From JAFGNB01 sp050304135 (lineage in GTDB: Bacteria > Fibrobacterota > Chitinivibrionia > Chitinivibrionales > Chitinispirillaceae): a stretch of 64,000 nt of DNA. Made by a program: the position numbers and the translations under genes. This document shows, one piece after another, positions 24,641-33,265 of the stretch. The stretch spans positions 1 through 64,000 of the forward strand of contig JBNLDC010000047.1 of the NCBI GenBank assembly GCA_050304135.1, written 5' to 3'. The notes under the pieces are model-generated. The model was not told the origin of the DNA. It was given only the letters and a program-made list of their open reading frames with translations, and did no database searches. The first letter of the stretch is position 1. Each line of letters starts with the position of its first letter.

Positions 24641-25747
24641 TTAAAGCACACCAACTATCTTCAGAATAATCCAAAGCACAATAACACCGGCCGATGCAGC
24701 TCCTGTAATAACGAGGGGGGTGATTGACTTTGCTGATTTACCGGGTGTCCATACCGGAATGCTGTCGGGATCGTGCTGGTAGTTGATGATGATTTCATGC
24801 GGAGCATTGTCGGAAATCAGGCGGAGCACCTTGAAAAGTTCGTGACCGAAGTCGGCTATGTTGGAGAAGCGGTCAGCGGGATCGAGTGCCATACCGCGGT
24901 CGATAATGGCCGAGAGTTCGGCAGGCATGCTGACCCCGGTCTGATTGAGCGGAAGATATATTCCCTTTGTTTTTTTCTGAACGATTTCGGTGAGTGTTTT
25001 CTGCGGGAAAGCACGTTTACCGGTAATCATTTCGTAGAGCACCGTTCCCAGCGAGAAGATATCGCTCCGGTGATCAAGCGTTGAACCGTTGAGCTGTTCG
25101 GGGCTGAGGTAGACGAGTGTTCCCATGATCTTCGCGCCCACCGTGTGCAGGCTCACTTCACTCGGGCGGGCGATACCGAAATCCATCAGCTTGACAATGC
25201 CGTCTTTTGAGATGAAAATGTTGTCCGGTTTGATGTCGCGATGAATAAGCCCGCGGTAGATTTTTCCATAGAGGGTGTAGTCTTTGGTGTGAGCGTAATG
25301 CAGTGCCTGGCAGAGGTAGTACCCGATGGAGATCGCGACGGCGAGCGGAAGTTTTCGGGTCTGTGAGAGGAGGGTTTTAACTGAATGACCCTCCACATAT
25401 TCCATCTCGATAAAGGGTATCTGCTGGCTGAAAAAACCGATGTTGTGAATTTCAATGATGTTGGGGTGATGTATATCGGCAAGAATTTTCGCCTCGGTCA
25501 GGAATCGTTCCCGTGCTTCGTTATTGGTGTATTTTTTAAGAACTTTAACTGCCCGAATCACCTCGAGCCCCTCATGCCAGACCTTATATACCTGTGCACT
25601 GCCACCTTCACCGATGATCGCCTGCACCTTGTTGGGACCGATTTTATCGTCAAGTTTCGGCATCGGCAGCAGATCCGGTTTGTAGGGATTCGCTACCTGA
25701 TCGGTCATTTTGATGTGCTCAGGGGATTGTTCCGGGCGTGATTCCAT
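24641..25747 (-). CDS. Hanks-type Ser/Thr protein kinase with C-terminal membrane anchor
   Basis: The protein has 368 residues from ATG 25747, which follows AAGGA by nine bases; an in-frame TTG at 25786 is less likely. The kinase domain spans about 40-310: glycine loop GEGGSAQVYK from 46, ATP Lys68 (AVKVLKK), Glu85, catalytic HRDIKPDN with Asp171, DFGIA at 189-193, and LSPEQ in place of APE. All catalytic residues are intact. A linker and one transmembrane helix (about 342-362) end the protein with only a few residues outside, so it has no extracytoplasmic sensor domain. Substrate and input are unknown. It stands alone, divergent from the glycosyltransferase gene. Confidence 0.93.
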   Translation of the reverse strand: MESRPEQSPEHIKMTDQVANPYKPDLLPMPKLDDKIGPNKVQAIIGEGGSAQVYKVWHEGLEVIRAVKVLKKYTNNEARERFLTEAKILADIHHPNIIEIHNIGFFSQQIPFIEMEYVEGHSVKTLLSQTRKLPLAVAISIGYYLCQALHYAHTKDYTLYGKIYRGLIHRDIKPDNIFISKDGIVKLMDFGIARPSEVSLHTVGAKIMGTLVYLSPEQLNGSTLDHRSDIFSLGTVLYEMITGKRAFPQKTLTEIVQKKTKGIYLPLNQTGVSMPAELSAIIDRGMALDPADRFSNIADFGHELFKVLRLISDNAPHEIIINYQHDPDSIPVWTPGKSAKSITPLVITGAASAGVIVLWIILKIVGVL

Positions 25748-25891
25748 GGCATAGGATCCTTGATTGGTGTCGGTTTTATTGTGCAAATTATGGTGACGGC
25801 TGTCTCAATGATGTATTTTGCAGTTTAGCACCGGTAACCATTTAATATAGATAATAGTTTTCTGCATCACAATAACTCCTCAGTCTCCAGA

Positions 25892-26938
25892 ATGCCTTCA
25901 ATTCCCGGTTCAATCCTGCTGATACGATACTCGTCGATGGGCGACGTCATTCTTACTGCACCGGTGGTGAGCTTTCTCCGTGAGCAGTTTCCAACGGCGA
26001 CGATCGTCCTCATCACCCAGGAATACTATCGTGAATTCTTCAGAGATGATACACGGTTGTCGAGAGTGATCGGTGTTGAAAAAAACGAACCGTGCAGGGA
26101 TTCGGAGCTTCTCGGAACAGTGTGGGATCTTGTTGTCGACCTCCAGAATAACCGCCATAGTGCGGAGCAGATCCGCTTGCTGCAGTATACGATGCTTCGA
26201 CGGTTCAACAAACTTCACTTCAAACGTACCCTGCTGCTTTTTCTGCGAGTGAATCGGTATGGTGCTGGAGAATCGGTGGCGATGCGATATGTGCGGACCT
26301 GCAGAGTCGGACTGCTCTCAGGAAAACTTGATTTTTCACTGCAATTCAACGGCGAACGTTCCGGTCCGGTTTTCAGCAGGGCGCAATTTGACGACATTGA
26401 TCGACCGGTGGTTGCGTTGTTCCCGTTCAGTGCTTGGAAAAACAAGGAGTGGCGGGAGAAATACTTCGTCTCGGTTGCCCATTACTTCAGTATCAAAGGG
26501 TGGAATATCATTATCATGGGCGGCAAAGCCGACCGGCAGAAAGCAGCCCGGATGCAGTTCGTTATCGGGCACCGGTGCATTTCACTGGCCGGCGACCTCT
26601 CTCTTCACGAATGCGGAATTGTGCTGAAACACTGCAATCTTGCTCTTGGCGGAGATACCGGGCTTTCACATCTCGCCCGTGCATGCGGGGTTAAAACAGG
26701 GTTTCTTTTCGGCCCTACAACGGTTCATTTCGGCTTTCAGCCTGCCGAAGGATCATCATGTACCATTTTTGAAACGGAACTCTCCTGTCGTCCCTGTCAT
26801 CCGCATGGCGGCAATTTCTGCTGGCGTTTTGACCACCGTTGCATGCGTGGCATTACCCCGGAGGAGGTGATCTCCGGACTCATGCAACTGTATCATGGTA
26901 ACGGAGAGGCTGCAGGTACATCGGTACGGCAAGTTTGA
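25892..26938 (+). CDS. glycosyltransferase family 9 (heptosyltransferase-like)
   Basis: This 348-residue protein has the two-Rossmann GT-B layout of ADP-heptose:LPS heptosyltransferases. The N-terminal ILLIRYSSMGDVILTAPVV (about 8-26) includes the Asp that acts near the acceptor, and the C-terminal LGGDTGLSHLARACG and LFGPTTVHFGF form the nucleotide-sugar site. A Cys-rich stretch SCRPCHPHGGNFCW near 300 is typical of many members. The protein probably adds a heptose or related sugar to the LPS core on the cytoplasmic face of the inner membrane. It starts a plus-strand group with an ArnA-type decarboxylase and a GT2 enzyme. Confidence 0.9.
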   Translation: MPSIPGSILLIRYSSMGDVILTAPVVSFLREQFPTATIVLITQEYYREFFRDDTRLSRVIGVEKNEPCRDSELLGTVWDLVVDLQNNRHSAEQIRLLQYTMLRRFNKLHFKRTLLLFLRVNRYGAGESVAMRYVRTCRVGLLSGKLDFSLQFNGERSGPVFSRAQFDDIDRPVVALFPFSAWKNKEWREKYFVSVAHYFSIKGWNIIIMGGKADRQKAARMQFVIGHRCISLAGDLSLHECGIVLKHCNLALGGDTGLSHLARACGVKTGFLFGPTTVHFGFQPAEGSSCTIFETELSCRPCHPHGGNFCWRFDHRCMRGITPEEVISGLMQLYHGNGEAAGTSVRQV

Positions 26939-27183
26939 CTGCTGATACAGTCCTTTTGTAACCTGCCTATCGGGTCGGAAAAACTGACGGCAGCATTTTT
27001 TTTGATCCTCATTGCTCCATCCACGGAAATGGCTGCAACCCGACTCCCTGAAGACACCTGCAGAAAAATAGAACTACTATCCCGGCAATTAATTATGCAT
27101 TAACCGGAGTGCGTTCTGCGGGTATCATCCGGAGGCTTGAGTTCCGGCGTAAAATACTGTCGGAATAATTTAAAACCGGCACC

Positions 27184-28368
27184 GTGAAAAATCTGACGAA
27201 AATATTGATTAGCAGAGATGGTATATTTCACGTTCAAGTAGCCACCCCATTGAAGTATTTTCACACCGGACCTGTGAGCGAAAGGGCAGCTTTGGAAAGT
27301 GAACGGCAGGAAACGGTAGCCATACTCGGCTGCGCCGGATTTATCGGATCGCATCTTTGCGAACATCTGCTTGCTGAAACCGATCTTCATATTGAAGGTG
27401 TCGATTTTTCGTCCGGAAAGATCGCCCATCTACTTGATCATGACCGGTTTGCTTTTAATGAGCTTGATGTGCACGAAATGGAAACTCTGGTGCCCCTTCT
27501 CGAAAAAAGCGCCATGGTGGTATCGCTCGCCGCGCTCTGCAATCCGTATCTGTACAATCATACTCCGATCAGTGTCATTGAAAGTAATTTCGTACGCATC
27601 TATCCGCTTGTTCAGGCCTGTACTGATCTTCGTTGCAGACTGGTCCATTTTTCGACTTCCGAAGTATATGGGAAAACCCTTTCCGGTGCAATCGGTGCCC
27701 TCCTCGACGGAGAACCGTCCGATTTGCACCTGCTCAGTGAAACTACCTCGCCACTCCTGTTAGGTCCGATTCACGCGCAGCGCTGGTGTTATGCGAGTGC
27801 AAAGCAACTCCTTGAGCGGACGATCTTCGCGTACGGTTTTGAAAAAGGGCTCGATTACACCATAATCAGGCCATTCAACTTTATCGGTCCAAGAATGGAC
27901 TTTATCCCCGGCGTGGACGGAGAGGGGGTACCGCGGGTGATTGCCTGTTTTATGGATGCTCTGCTGCACGACCGATCAATGCTCCTTGTTGACGGGGGGA
28001 AAAACAGACGCTGCTTTACCGCCATTGATGATGCGGTTCGTGCGATTCGACTGGTGCTCGAGCGTCCCGAAGCTTCCCGCAAAGCGATACTGAATATCGG
28101 TAACCCTGAAAATGAAATAACGATTGAGGCATTGGCAGGCAGGATGCGCCAACTTTACGCAGAGGAACGGGGCATTGATACGGATACTCTCCCGCCGGTA
28201 ACAACCGTTTCAGCCGGGGAATTCTACGGCGAAGGATACGAAGACAGTGATCGCCGCGTCCCGGATATACGCAGGGCAATGAGGGTGTTGGGCTGGAAAC
28301 CGGAAGTCGCCCTCGACGAGGCGTTGCGACGCACTATCAGCGGGTTCATCAGCGCCTATGGTTGTTAG
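27184..28368 (+). CDS. UDP-glucuronate decarboxylase-like NAD-dependent epimerase/dehydratase (ArnA C-domain type)
   Basis: The protein has 394 residues. After about 42 residues of unrecognised sequence comes an extended SDR with GCAGFIGSH (about 50-58), STSEVYGK (catalytic Ser/Thr, about 157), YASAKQLLER (catalytic Tyr-Lys, about 201-205) and FRP-like IIRPFNFIGPRMD. GNPENE, GGKNRRCFT and EFYGEGYEDSDRR closely follow the decarboxylase domain of ArnA. That domain oxidises and decarboxylates UDP-glucuronate to UDP-4-keto-pentose; related enzymes make UDP-xylose. No formyltransferase domain is fused or adjacent. The GTG at 27184 is a tentative start; the catalytic domain could begin about 40 residues later. 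Confidence 0.85.
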   Translation: MKNLTKILISRDGIFHVQVATPLKYFHTGPVSERAALESERQETVAILGCAGFIGSHLCEHLLAETDLHIEGVDFSSGKIAHLLDHDRFAFNELDVHEMETLVPLLEKSAMVVSLAALCNPYLYNHTPISVIESNFVRIYPLVQACTDLRCRLVHFSTSEVYGKTLSGAIGALLDGEPSDLHLLSETTSPLLLGPIHAQRWCYASAKQLLERTIFAYGFEKGLDYTIIRPFNFIGPRMDFIPGVDGEGVPRVIACFMDALLHDRSMLLVDGGKNRRCFTAIDDAVRAIRLVLERPEASRKAILNIGNPENEITIEALAGRMRQLYAEERGIDTDTLPPVTTVSAGEFYGEGYEDSDRRVPDIRRAMRVLGWKPEVALDEALRRTISGFISAYGC

Positions 28369-28454
28369 CCGATTGTATACCTTCACCAGGAAATTACCGG
28401 TTTTTGATTCGGGGCCGGTAGTGGTTCCGGTTCCGGACTGGGCAAGAAAAAGAA

Positions 28455-29186
28455 ATGATCTCACTCTTTATACCGGCATATAATGCGGCGGCGACACTTC
28501 AGACAGTCGTTGACCGTATCGACAGAGCAACCTGGCAGCAGGTACACCGGGTCTACCTGATCAATGACGGATCGGAAGACGATACCTGGCAGGTAATGCA
28601 GGATATCGCCCGGAGAAATCCGTGTTGTGAGCCGGTCCTTCAGAAGCATAATAAGGGATATGGTGTTACGGTGAAGAACGGTCTGGCACGCTGTCGCACC
28701 GACGGATGTTCGTTTGCCGCCTGCCTTCATGCCGATGGGCAATACCCTCCGGAATCGATCCTTCCCGCTGTCGCCAAAATGAGGGAGAAGAGCATCGACC
28801 TGCTGCAGGGATCCCGTATTGCTTCCGGTACGGCACTTTCCGGCGGTATGCCGCTGTATAAATTTGTTGCGGGAAAGCTTCTCACAACCCTCGAGAATCG
28901 TGTTTTCAGGATGACAATGACCGATTACCACAGCGGATTTCTCGTGTATGGAAAGAAAGCGCTTAAGACAATCCCCTTTGAGACACTGGGTGGCGGATTT
29001 GATTTTGATCTTGAAGTCATCGCGACTGCCCGTGCCATCGGACTATCTATTGGTGAGGTACCGATTCCTACACGGTATGCCGGGGAACGGTCCTACCTGA
29101 ATCCCGTTGTATACGGTCTCAGAGTACTACGGGTGTTGATCAGATACCAGCTTGGAAGGTACACTATTAGGAACAGTTTCAATTGA
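28455..29186 (+). CDS. family 2 glycosyltransferase (polyprenyl-phosphate sugar transferase-like)
   Basis: This 243-residue soluble GT-A enzyme has LFIPAYNAAATL (about 4-15), INDGSEDDT (about 36-44), the KGYGVTVKNGL helix, HADGQYPPE as the metal-binding DxD equivalent (about 92-100), and DYHSGFLVYGKKAL, the acceptor-side motif of dolichol-phosphate-mannose-synthase-type enzymes. It lacks the C-terminal membrane helices of ArnC. It probably links a nucleotide sugar to a polyprenyl phosphate or to a glycolipid. Directly downstream of the ArnA-like decarboxylase, it may use the pentose made there, which is inference. Confidence 0.88.
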   Translation: MISLFIPAYNAAATLQTVVDRIDRATWQQVHRVYLINDGSEDDTWQVMQDIARRNPCCEPVLQKHNKGYGVTVKNGLARCRTDGCSFAACLHADGQYPPESILPAVAKMREKSIDLLQGSRIASGTALSGGMPLYKFVAGKLLTTLENRVFRMTMTDYHSGFLVYGKKALKTIPFETLGGGFDFDLEVIATARAIGLSIGEVPIPTRYAGERSYLNPVVYGLRVLRVLIRYQLGRYTIRNSFN

Positions 29187-29243
29187 ACACTGGATTTTTG
29201 TTTCAGGAAGAACCTGCCTGTTTAGGGATCAGCGAACTGCAGG

Positions 29244-30395
29244 TTGAACCTTCAAGAATGGAGTGAAGTGATAATGGGTCATGCCGACTGGAGATGGGTA
29301 TGCGGCATTCCGGTCTTCGCCGGTATGTTGCTGTGGGGATGTCGTAACGACCACCAACGACCGACCGATGCACTTTCCGATGAACAATATAAACTTTCCA
29401 CGGTGATCAGTGCGAAGCAGGATTCGGTCCCGACGACACTTGTCCTGTCGTGCGAACTCGGTAAAATTATTACGGATGAACCTGCGGGAGACTCTTCCGG
29501 AGCCCTGATGGCGGCATTTTCCGAAAAACTCGACAGCGCTGTTCTGCTGCTTTCGTCGAAACTGTTTATGGAAACCGACAGCCGCCGGATCATCGGTGCC
29601 ATTTCCGATATCATTTTTACCAACTGGGGAATCACATTCAGTGAAAACCGTGACGACCTTCGCTACCTTTATCCGCATCTGGTAGTTGCGGAAAAAAAAG
29701 GTTCGTGTGTCGGTATGTCGCTGTTGTATCTGTTGATAGCCGAAAAGGCGGAGTTACCCCTTTATGGTGTCCGGGCTCCCGGCCATATGTTTGTCCGGTT
29801 CGATAATGGGCGTCAGCGTCGTAATATTGAAACGCTTCGGGGTGGAGAAATCATGGATAATTCCTGGTACCGGCAACGATGGTCGATAAAAGACACCCTG
29901 CTGTACCCGCTCGACAATCTCCCTGTTTCAGGTGTTCTTGCACTGGTGAAGTACAATCTTGGTACCGTGTTCATGAATACCGGCAATTATGTGAAAGCTA
30001 AAAAATATCTTGAACAGGCCAACCAGATGCTCAACAACTTTGCCGAAGCGCAGGGGAACCTTGCTCTCACCCTAGATGCACTCGGCGATTCAAACGGTGC
30101 ACTGGAAATGCTGTCGGCTCTCCATGAGCGACACCCGAGCCTGGAGAATATTGACAACAATCTCGCCTCATTGCAGCTTAAATGCGGCAGATATGCAGAT
30201 GCACTCTCAACGTATACCGAGTTGTCCTTTAAAAATCCGCAGAATGCAGCGGTTCACTACGGAAGAGCATTTGCACTTTTTCAACAGAATCGATCCGGTG
30301 ATTGTCGCAATGCCCTCTCGAAGACGCTCGCGCTTGACCCGCGCCATGCGGGAGCACTGCAGCTTATGAGGAAACTGGAAAACCGACAAGACTGA
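29244..30395 (+). CDS. transglutaminase-like/TPR protein, putatively exported
   Basis: The protein has 383 residues. A hydrophobic N-terminal signal ends at LLWGC (Cys33), a possible but atypical lipobox. Residues about 85-215 match the SirB1/Transglut-core2 pattern: GSCVGMSLLYLLIAEK with Cys155, GHMFVRF with His181 and RRNIET about 15 residues later, a plausible Cys-His-Asn/Asp triad. Residues about 235-380 form four TPR repeats (AKKYLEQANQML, GNLALTLDALGD). Proteins of this layout are widespread and their catalytic role is unproven. A second initiator at 29274 is possible. It is convergent with the AnmK-like gene, whose stop is 27 bp away. Confidence 0.75.
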   Translation: MNLQEWSEVIMGHADWRWVCGIPVFAGMLLWGCRNDHQRPTDALSDEQYKLSTVISAKQDSVPTTLVLSCELGKIITDEPAGDSSGALMAAFSEKLDSAVLLLSSKLFMETDSRRIIGAISDIIFTNWGITFSENRDDLRYLYPHLVVAEKKGSCVGMSLLYLLIAEKAELPLYGVRAPGHMFVRFDNGRQRRNIETLRGGEIMDNSWYRQRWSIKDTLLYPLDNLPVSGVLALVKYNLGTVFMNTGNYVKAKKYLEQANQMLNNFAEAQGNLALTLDALGDSNGALEMLSALHERHPSLENIDNNLASLQLKCGRYADALSTYTELSFKNPQNAAVHYGRAFALFQQNRSGDCRNALSKTLALDPRHAGALQLMRKLENRQD

Positions 30396-30422
30396 GCTGA
30401 AATCGTGGGATCGATAAAATGG

Positions 30423-31592
30423 TCAGGGAAAAACCCATTTGCCTAACGGGCGCACCTCGGGATTGGTTCCCGTCTCCCAGGGAATAGTTACTCCGCTGAT
30501 GTGCGCGTTTACCGTCAGGCCGAGCGCGAGCGGCATTCGCATGTCAACGGGTATGCCGTATTTTTCGATACTCTCCACCGGGATCATGTCAAAATAGGCG
30601 GATAGATATCCGGTGAGGGTCTGGTTATTGGCCCCACCCCCGGAGATGATTATAGCGGGAGTTTCCGGACCTGGTTTGAATTCCGTTCGGTAAAACTGGT
30701 AAATGGTACGGGCAGTCAGGGCGGTGATGGTCGCGAGCCGGTCGGCATCGGAAAGCGCTTTGAGGTCGGGGACATTGGCAAGGGCGTCGAACTGTTCGGG
30801 AGACGCCTGCTTGGGGGTCGGTTTTGAAAACCACGGGTCTTCGGAGAGTTTCTGAAGACAATCTCCATTGACGGTTCCCTGCGCAGCAAGGGTACCATCC
30901 CGATCAAATTTCTCGCCTTCGGTTCCCGCAATATGCTGCATTATCTGATTGATGCAACAGGTTCCGGGGCCGGTATCGGAATCAACCAGTATTTCACCCT
31001 GTTTCGAATCAATAATAGTCATTCGTGCTACCAGACCGATATTGATAAATATGACGGTTCCACCTATGTGTGATGCCAGACGAATATTACCGTAATGTAC
31101 AGGCTGGGCGGCATCGCCTCCAGCAAGGCAGCGATGACGCAGCAGGTCGGTCAGTACCGGAATGCCGAAGGTACCGGCAAGGTGTTGTGCGTCTCCAAGC
31201 GGCAGGTTCCATTGTATCTGCTGAAGATCTTCGCCGGTAGGACCTTTCCAGAGCGACGGTTTGTTGAGAACCGCGAGGTGCGGTTTCCGTTGTGCGGTCG
31301 GGAGCTTGGCAAGCACGGTTCTCGCACAGTCGGTGTAGAGCAACGACAAACGATAGTCAAGCCAGGTGATATCGGCGGGGAAGATGGCACTGTCGGGTGC
31401 ATCGCTGATGGTCTCGAGCAGTGAGATTATTTTTTGCGGAAAAGGAATGAATGCGTGCGATATTATTTCCCACGTTTCTCCGGATGTGGTCAGGTAGAGA
31501 CACTGAAGGCCACCTTTAAGACCCCCGGAAGAGATTACCAGAATTCTCCGTTTTTTAATCTTTTTAAAGTGACCGGACATCATGTTGCGCAT
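30423..31592 (-). CDS. AnmK-like (anhydro-N-acetylmuramic acid kinase family) protein, divergent
   Basis: This 389-residue protein aligns by eye with AnmK along most of its length: LPLGDAQHLAGTFGIPVLTD, the DTGPGTCCINQIMQ segment, DRDGTLAAQGTVN, DPWFSKPTPKQAS and the C-terminal ISGGGANNQTL. AnmK phosphorylates the anhydromuramic acid released during cell-wall recycling. Two signature segments are altered: the N-terminal phosphate-binding GTSxDGxD reads SSGGLKGGLQ, and the CHGQTxxH segment reads LNKPSLWKG. The DTGP region that carries the catalytic Asp is retained. The protein may therefore be a pseudokinase or may use another substrate. No murein-recycling gene is near. Confidence 0.75.
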   Translation of the reverse strand: MRNMMSGHFKKIKKRRILVISSGGLKGGLQCLYLTTSGETWEIISHAFIPFPQKIISLLETISDAPDSAIFPADITWLDYRLSLLYTDCARTVLAKLPTAQRKPHLAVLNKPSLWKGPTGEDLQQIQWNLPLGDAQHLAGTFGIPVLTDLLRHRCLAGGDAAQPVHYGNIRLASHIGGTVIFINIGLVARMTIIDSKQGEILVDSDTGPGTCCINQIMQHIAGTEGEKFDRDGTLAAQGTVNGDCLQKLSEDPWFSKPTPKQASPEQFDALANVPDLKALSDADRLATITALTARTIYQFYRTEFKPGPETPAIIISGGGANNQTLTGYLSAYFDMIPVESIEKYGIPVDMRMPLALGLTVNAHISGVTIPWETGTNPEVRPLGKWVFP

Positions 31593-31738
31593 TGTAGAAA
31601 TATATATCAGATACTACAGTGAAGGCTGTCGTTTGATCGGTTTTCCTTCAAAATAACGGAAAAGACAGTTCCGTTTTATAAAAACAAGGAAATAGTATTA
31701 TTTAACTGCTGTCTGTGGAATCGAGAGAGGAGTGTGCA

Positions 31739-31876
31739 ATGTTTGCACTGCTGCTGGTGACTTACGGAACAATAATTGCTCTTGTGACGATATGGACGAT
31801 CATAATGTTCCGTTCAAATCGTCATTTCCGTTCTGCAATACAGCACCCGTCGTTGACAAATCATATTCGCTTCTGA
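31739..31876 (+). CDS. 45-residue single-span membrane protein
   Basis: ATG 31739 follows AGAGGAG (31726-31732) by six bases, a near-ideal ribosome-binding site, and opens a 45-codon frame to TGA 31874-31876. The peptide has one clear transmembrane helix (LLLVTYGTIIALVTIWTIIM, residues 4-23) followed by a basic tail with Arg and His. Such a layout is typical of small regulatory or stabilising membrane proteins. I recognise no family. It stands alone between the starts of the AnmK-like gene and the end of the sigma-factor gene. Confidence 0.6.
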   Translation: MFALLLVTYGTIIALVTIWTIIMFRSNRHFRSAIQHPSLTNHIRF

Positions 31877-31903
31877 CGGCTGCTGCAGCAATTTGTCTGA
31901 AAA

Positions 31904-32752
31904 TCAGTCGGTGAATACTTTCAGCGATCTGCTCCGGTAGGAATTTTTAAGCCGGTGGATCGCTTTTTCTTTGATCTGCCGAACCCGTTCACGGGTGAGG
32001 TGGAGCCTTCTGCCGATTTCGTCGAGTGTGTGCGGCGTCTCTTCTCCAACACCGAAATAGAGCTGCAGTACCTTTTTCTCACGATCGTTGAGGGTGTCAA
32101 GAATTTTATTGACACCTTCCTGCATCGACATCTCGATCAGCCGACTGTCGGGCATTTCCTGGTTTTCATCCTGCAGAAGATCTATAAGCTGAGAACTGTC
32201 ATCCGCCTGCACGGGGGTATCCAGCGAGAGGTAGCGGTTACCGATCTTCTGAATTTCAATTACTTCACTTTCGGCAAGGCCGAGTTCCTTCGCGATCTCT
32301 TCGAGGGTCGGCATACGGCGGAACCGCTGCTCAAGTTTGCTCTGGGTACGGCCGACTTTGTGAATTATGCCGATACGGTTGAGCGGGACTCTGGTAATAC
32401 GGGAACGATCGGCAAGCGCTCTGAGAATAGCCTGCCTGATCCACCATACCGCATAGGAAATGAATTTAAAATTGCGTTTTTCGTCGAATCGTTTGGCGGC
32501 CTGGATCAGACCGAGATTTCCTTCACTAATCAGCTCGCCCAGCGGCAAACCCTGATTCTGATAGTTGCGAGCCACACTGACAACGAAACGGAGGTTCGCT
32601 TTAATGAGCTTCTCAAGTGCCTTACGGTCGCCTTTTTTTATCTTAACAGCAAGCTTTGCTTCATCTTCAGCCGAAAGCGCCGAATTTTTACTGATGTCTT
32701 TGAGATACAACTCCAATGATGTCTCATCGGGTATGATCATGCGTCGTTCCAT
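31904..32752 (-). CDS. RNA polymerase sigma-70 family factor (RpoD-like, no region 1.1)
   Basis: This 282-residue protein has region 1.2 (SLELYLKDIS, about 12-21), a full region 2 (NLRFVVSVARNYQNQGLPLG and the DNA-melting YAVWWIRQAI), region 3 (about 130-205) and region 4 with the helix-turn-helix HTLDEIGRRLHLTRERVRQI (about 244-263). It lacks region 1.1 and the non-conserved insert, as do the primary sigma factors of Bacteroidetes and several deep-branching phyla, so it could be the housekeeping factor or a RpoS/RpoH-like paralogue. The many matches to primary sigma factors favour the former. It is divergent from nothing nearby; about 510 bp without a gene precede it. Confidence 0.92.
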   Translation of the reverse strand: MERRMIIPDETSLELYLKDISKNSALSAEDEAKLAVKIKKGDRKALEKLIKANLRFVVSVARNYQNQGLPLGELISEGNLGLIQAAKRFDEKRNFKFISYAVWWIRQAILRALADRSRITRVPLNRIGIIHKVGRTQSKLEQRFRRMPTLEEIAKELGLAESEVIEIQKIGNRYLSLDTPVQADDSSQLIDLLQDENQEMPDSRLIEMSMQEGVNKILDTLNDREKKVLQLYFGVGEETPHTLDEIGRRLHLTRERVRQIKEKAIHRLKNSYRSRSLKVFTD

Positions 32753-33265
32753 CTGGAATACTCCTTATAAGGAAAGAGTACGAGCGTACTTATTCGGATA
32801 TTGCATTTATGTACACTATTGAGTAATTAACTTTGTGCTTACGGTACGGAGATTTCAGCTCATCCATAAAGTGCTACGAAATCACCATAAAGTTCATAAA
32901 AATGCAGTTTTTGTAGAAAATCTCAGCAATTCTCTACATTACCGCGATCAGGGTTCGGCAATGCTTACTGCGCATGTTGCATACCGGTGTCGATATTTCA
33001 GGGGATTGTTTTGGTGAATCAGCGAAATATGTCGGTCTTTCCATCTGAACTATCGCCCCCCGCATTGAAGATTCTGCCTGTGTACTGCTTTAGTGCCCAA
33101 GTTCAATTCCGCACCGTCACAATGCCCCTTACATTGCCCCGACGGTGTGGATGCAGTATCTTCAATAATGTTTTCTGGAGCGGTATAAACAGCGAAAATT
33201 GAAATAACGTCTACCGTTTTTACGTTTCCAGATTATTCCTTAGGGGTGGTAATATAAATTATAGA
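32753..33265. other. gene-free region upstream of the sigma factor
   Basis: These 513 bp lie between the 5' end of the sigma gene and the 3' end of the transglutaminase-like gene, both on the minus strand. The size suggests a complex sigma promoter region, but I found no clear promoter hexamers, inverted repeat or terminator that I can support. Confidence 0.4.
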
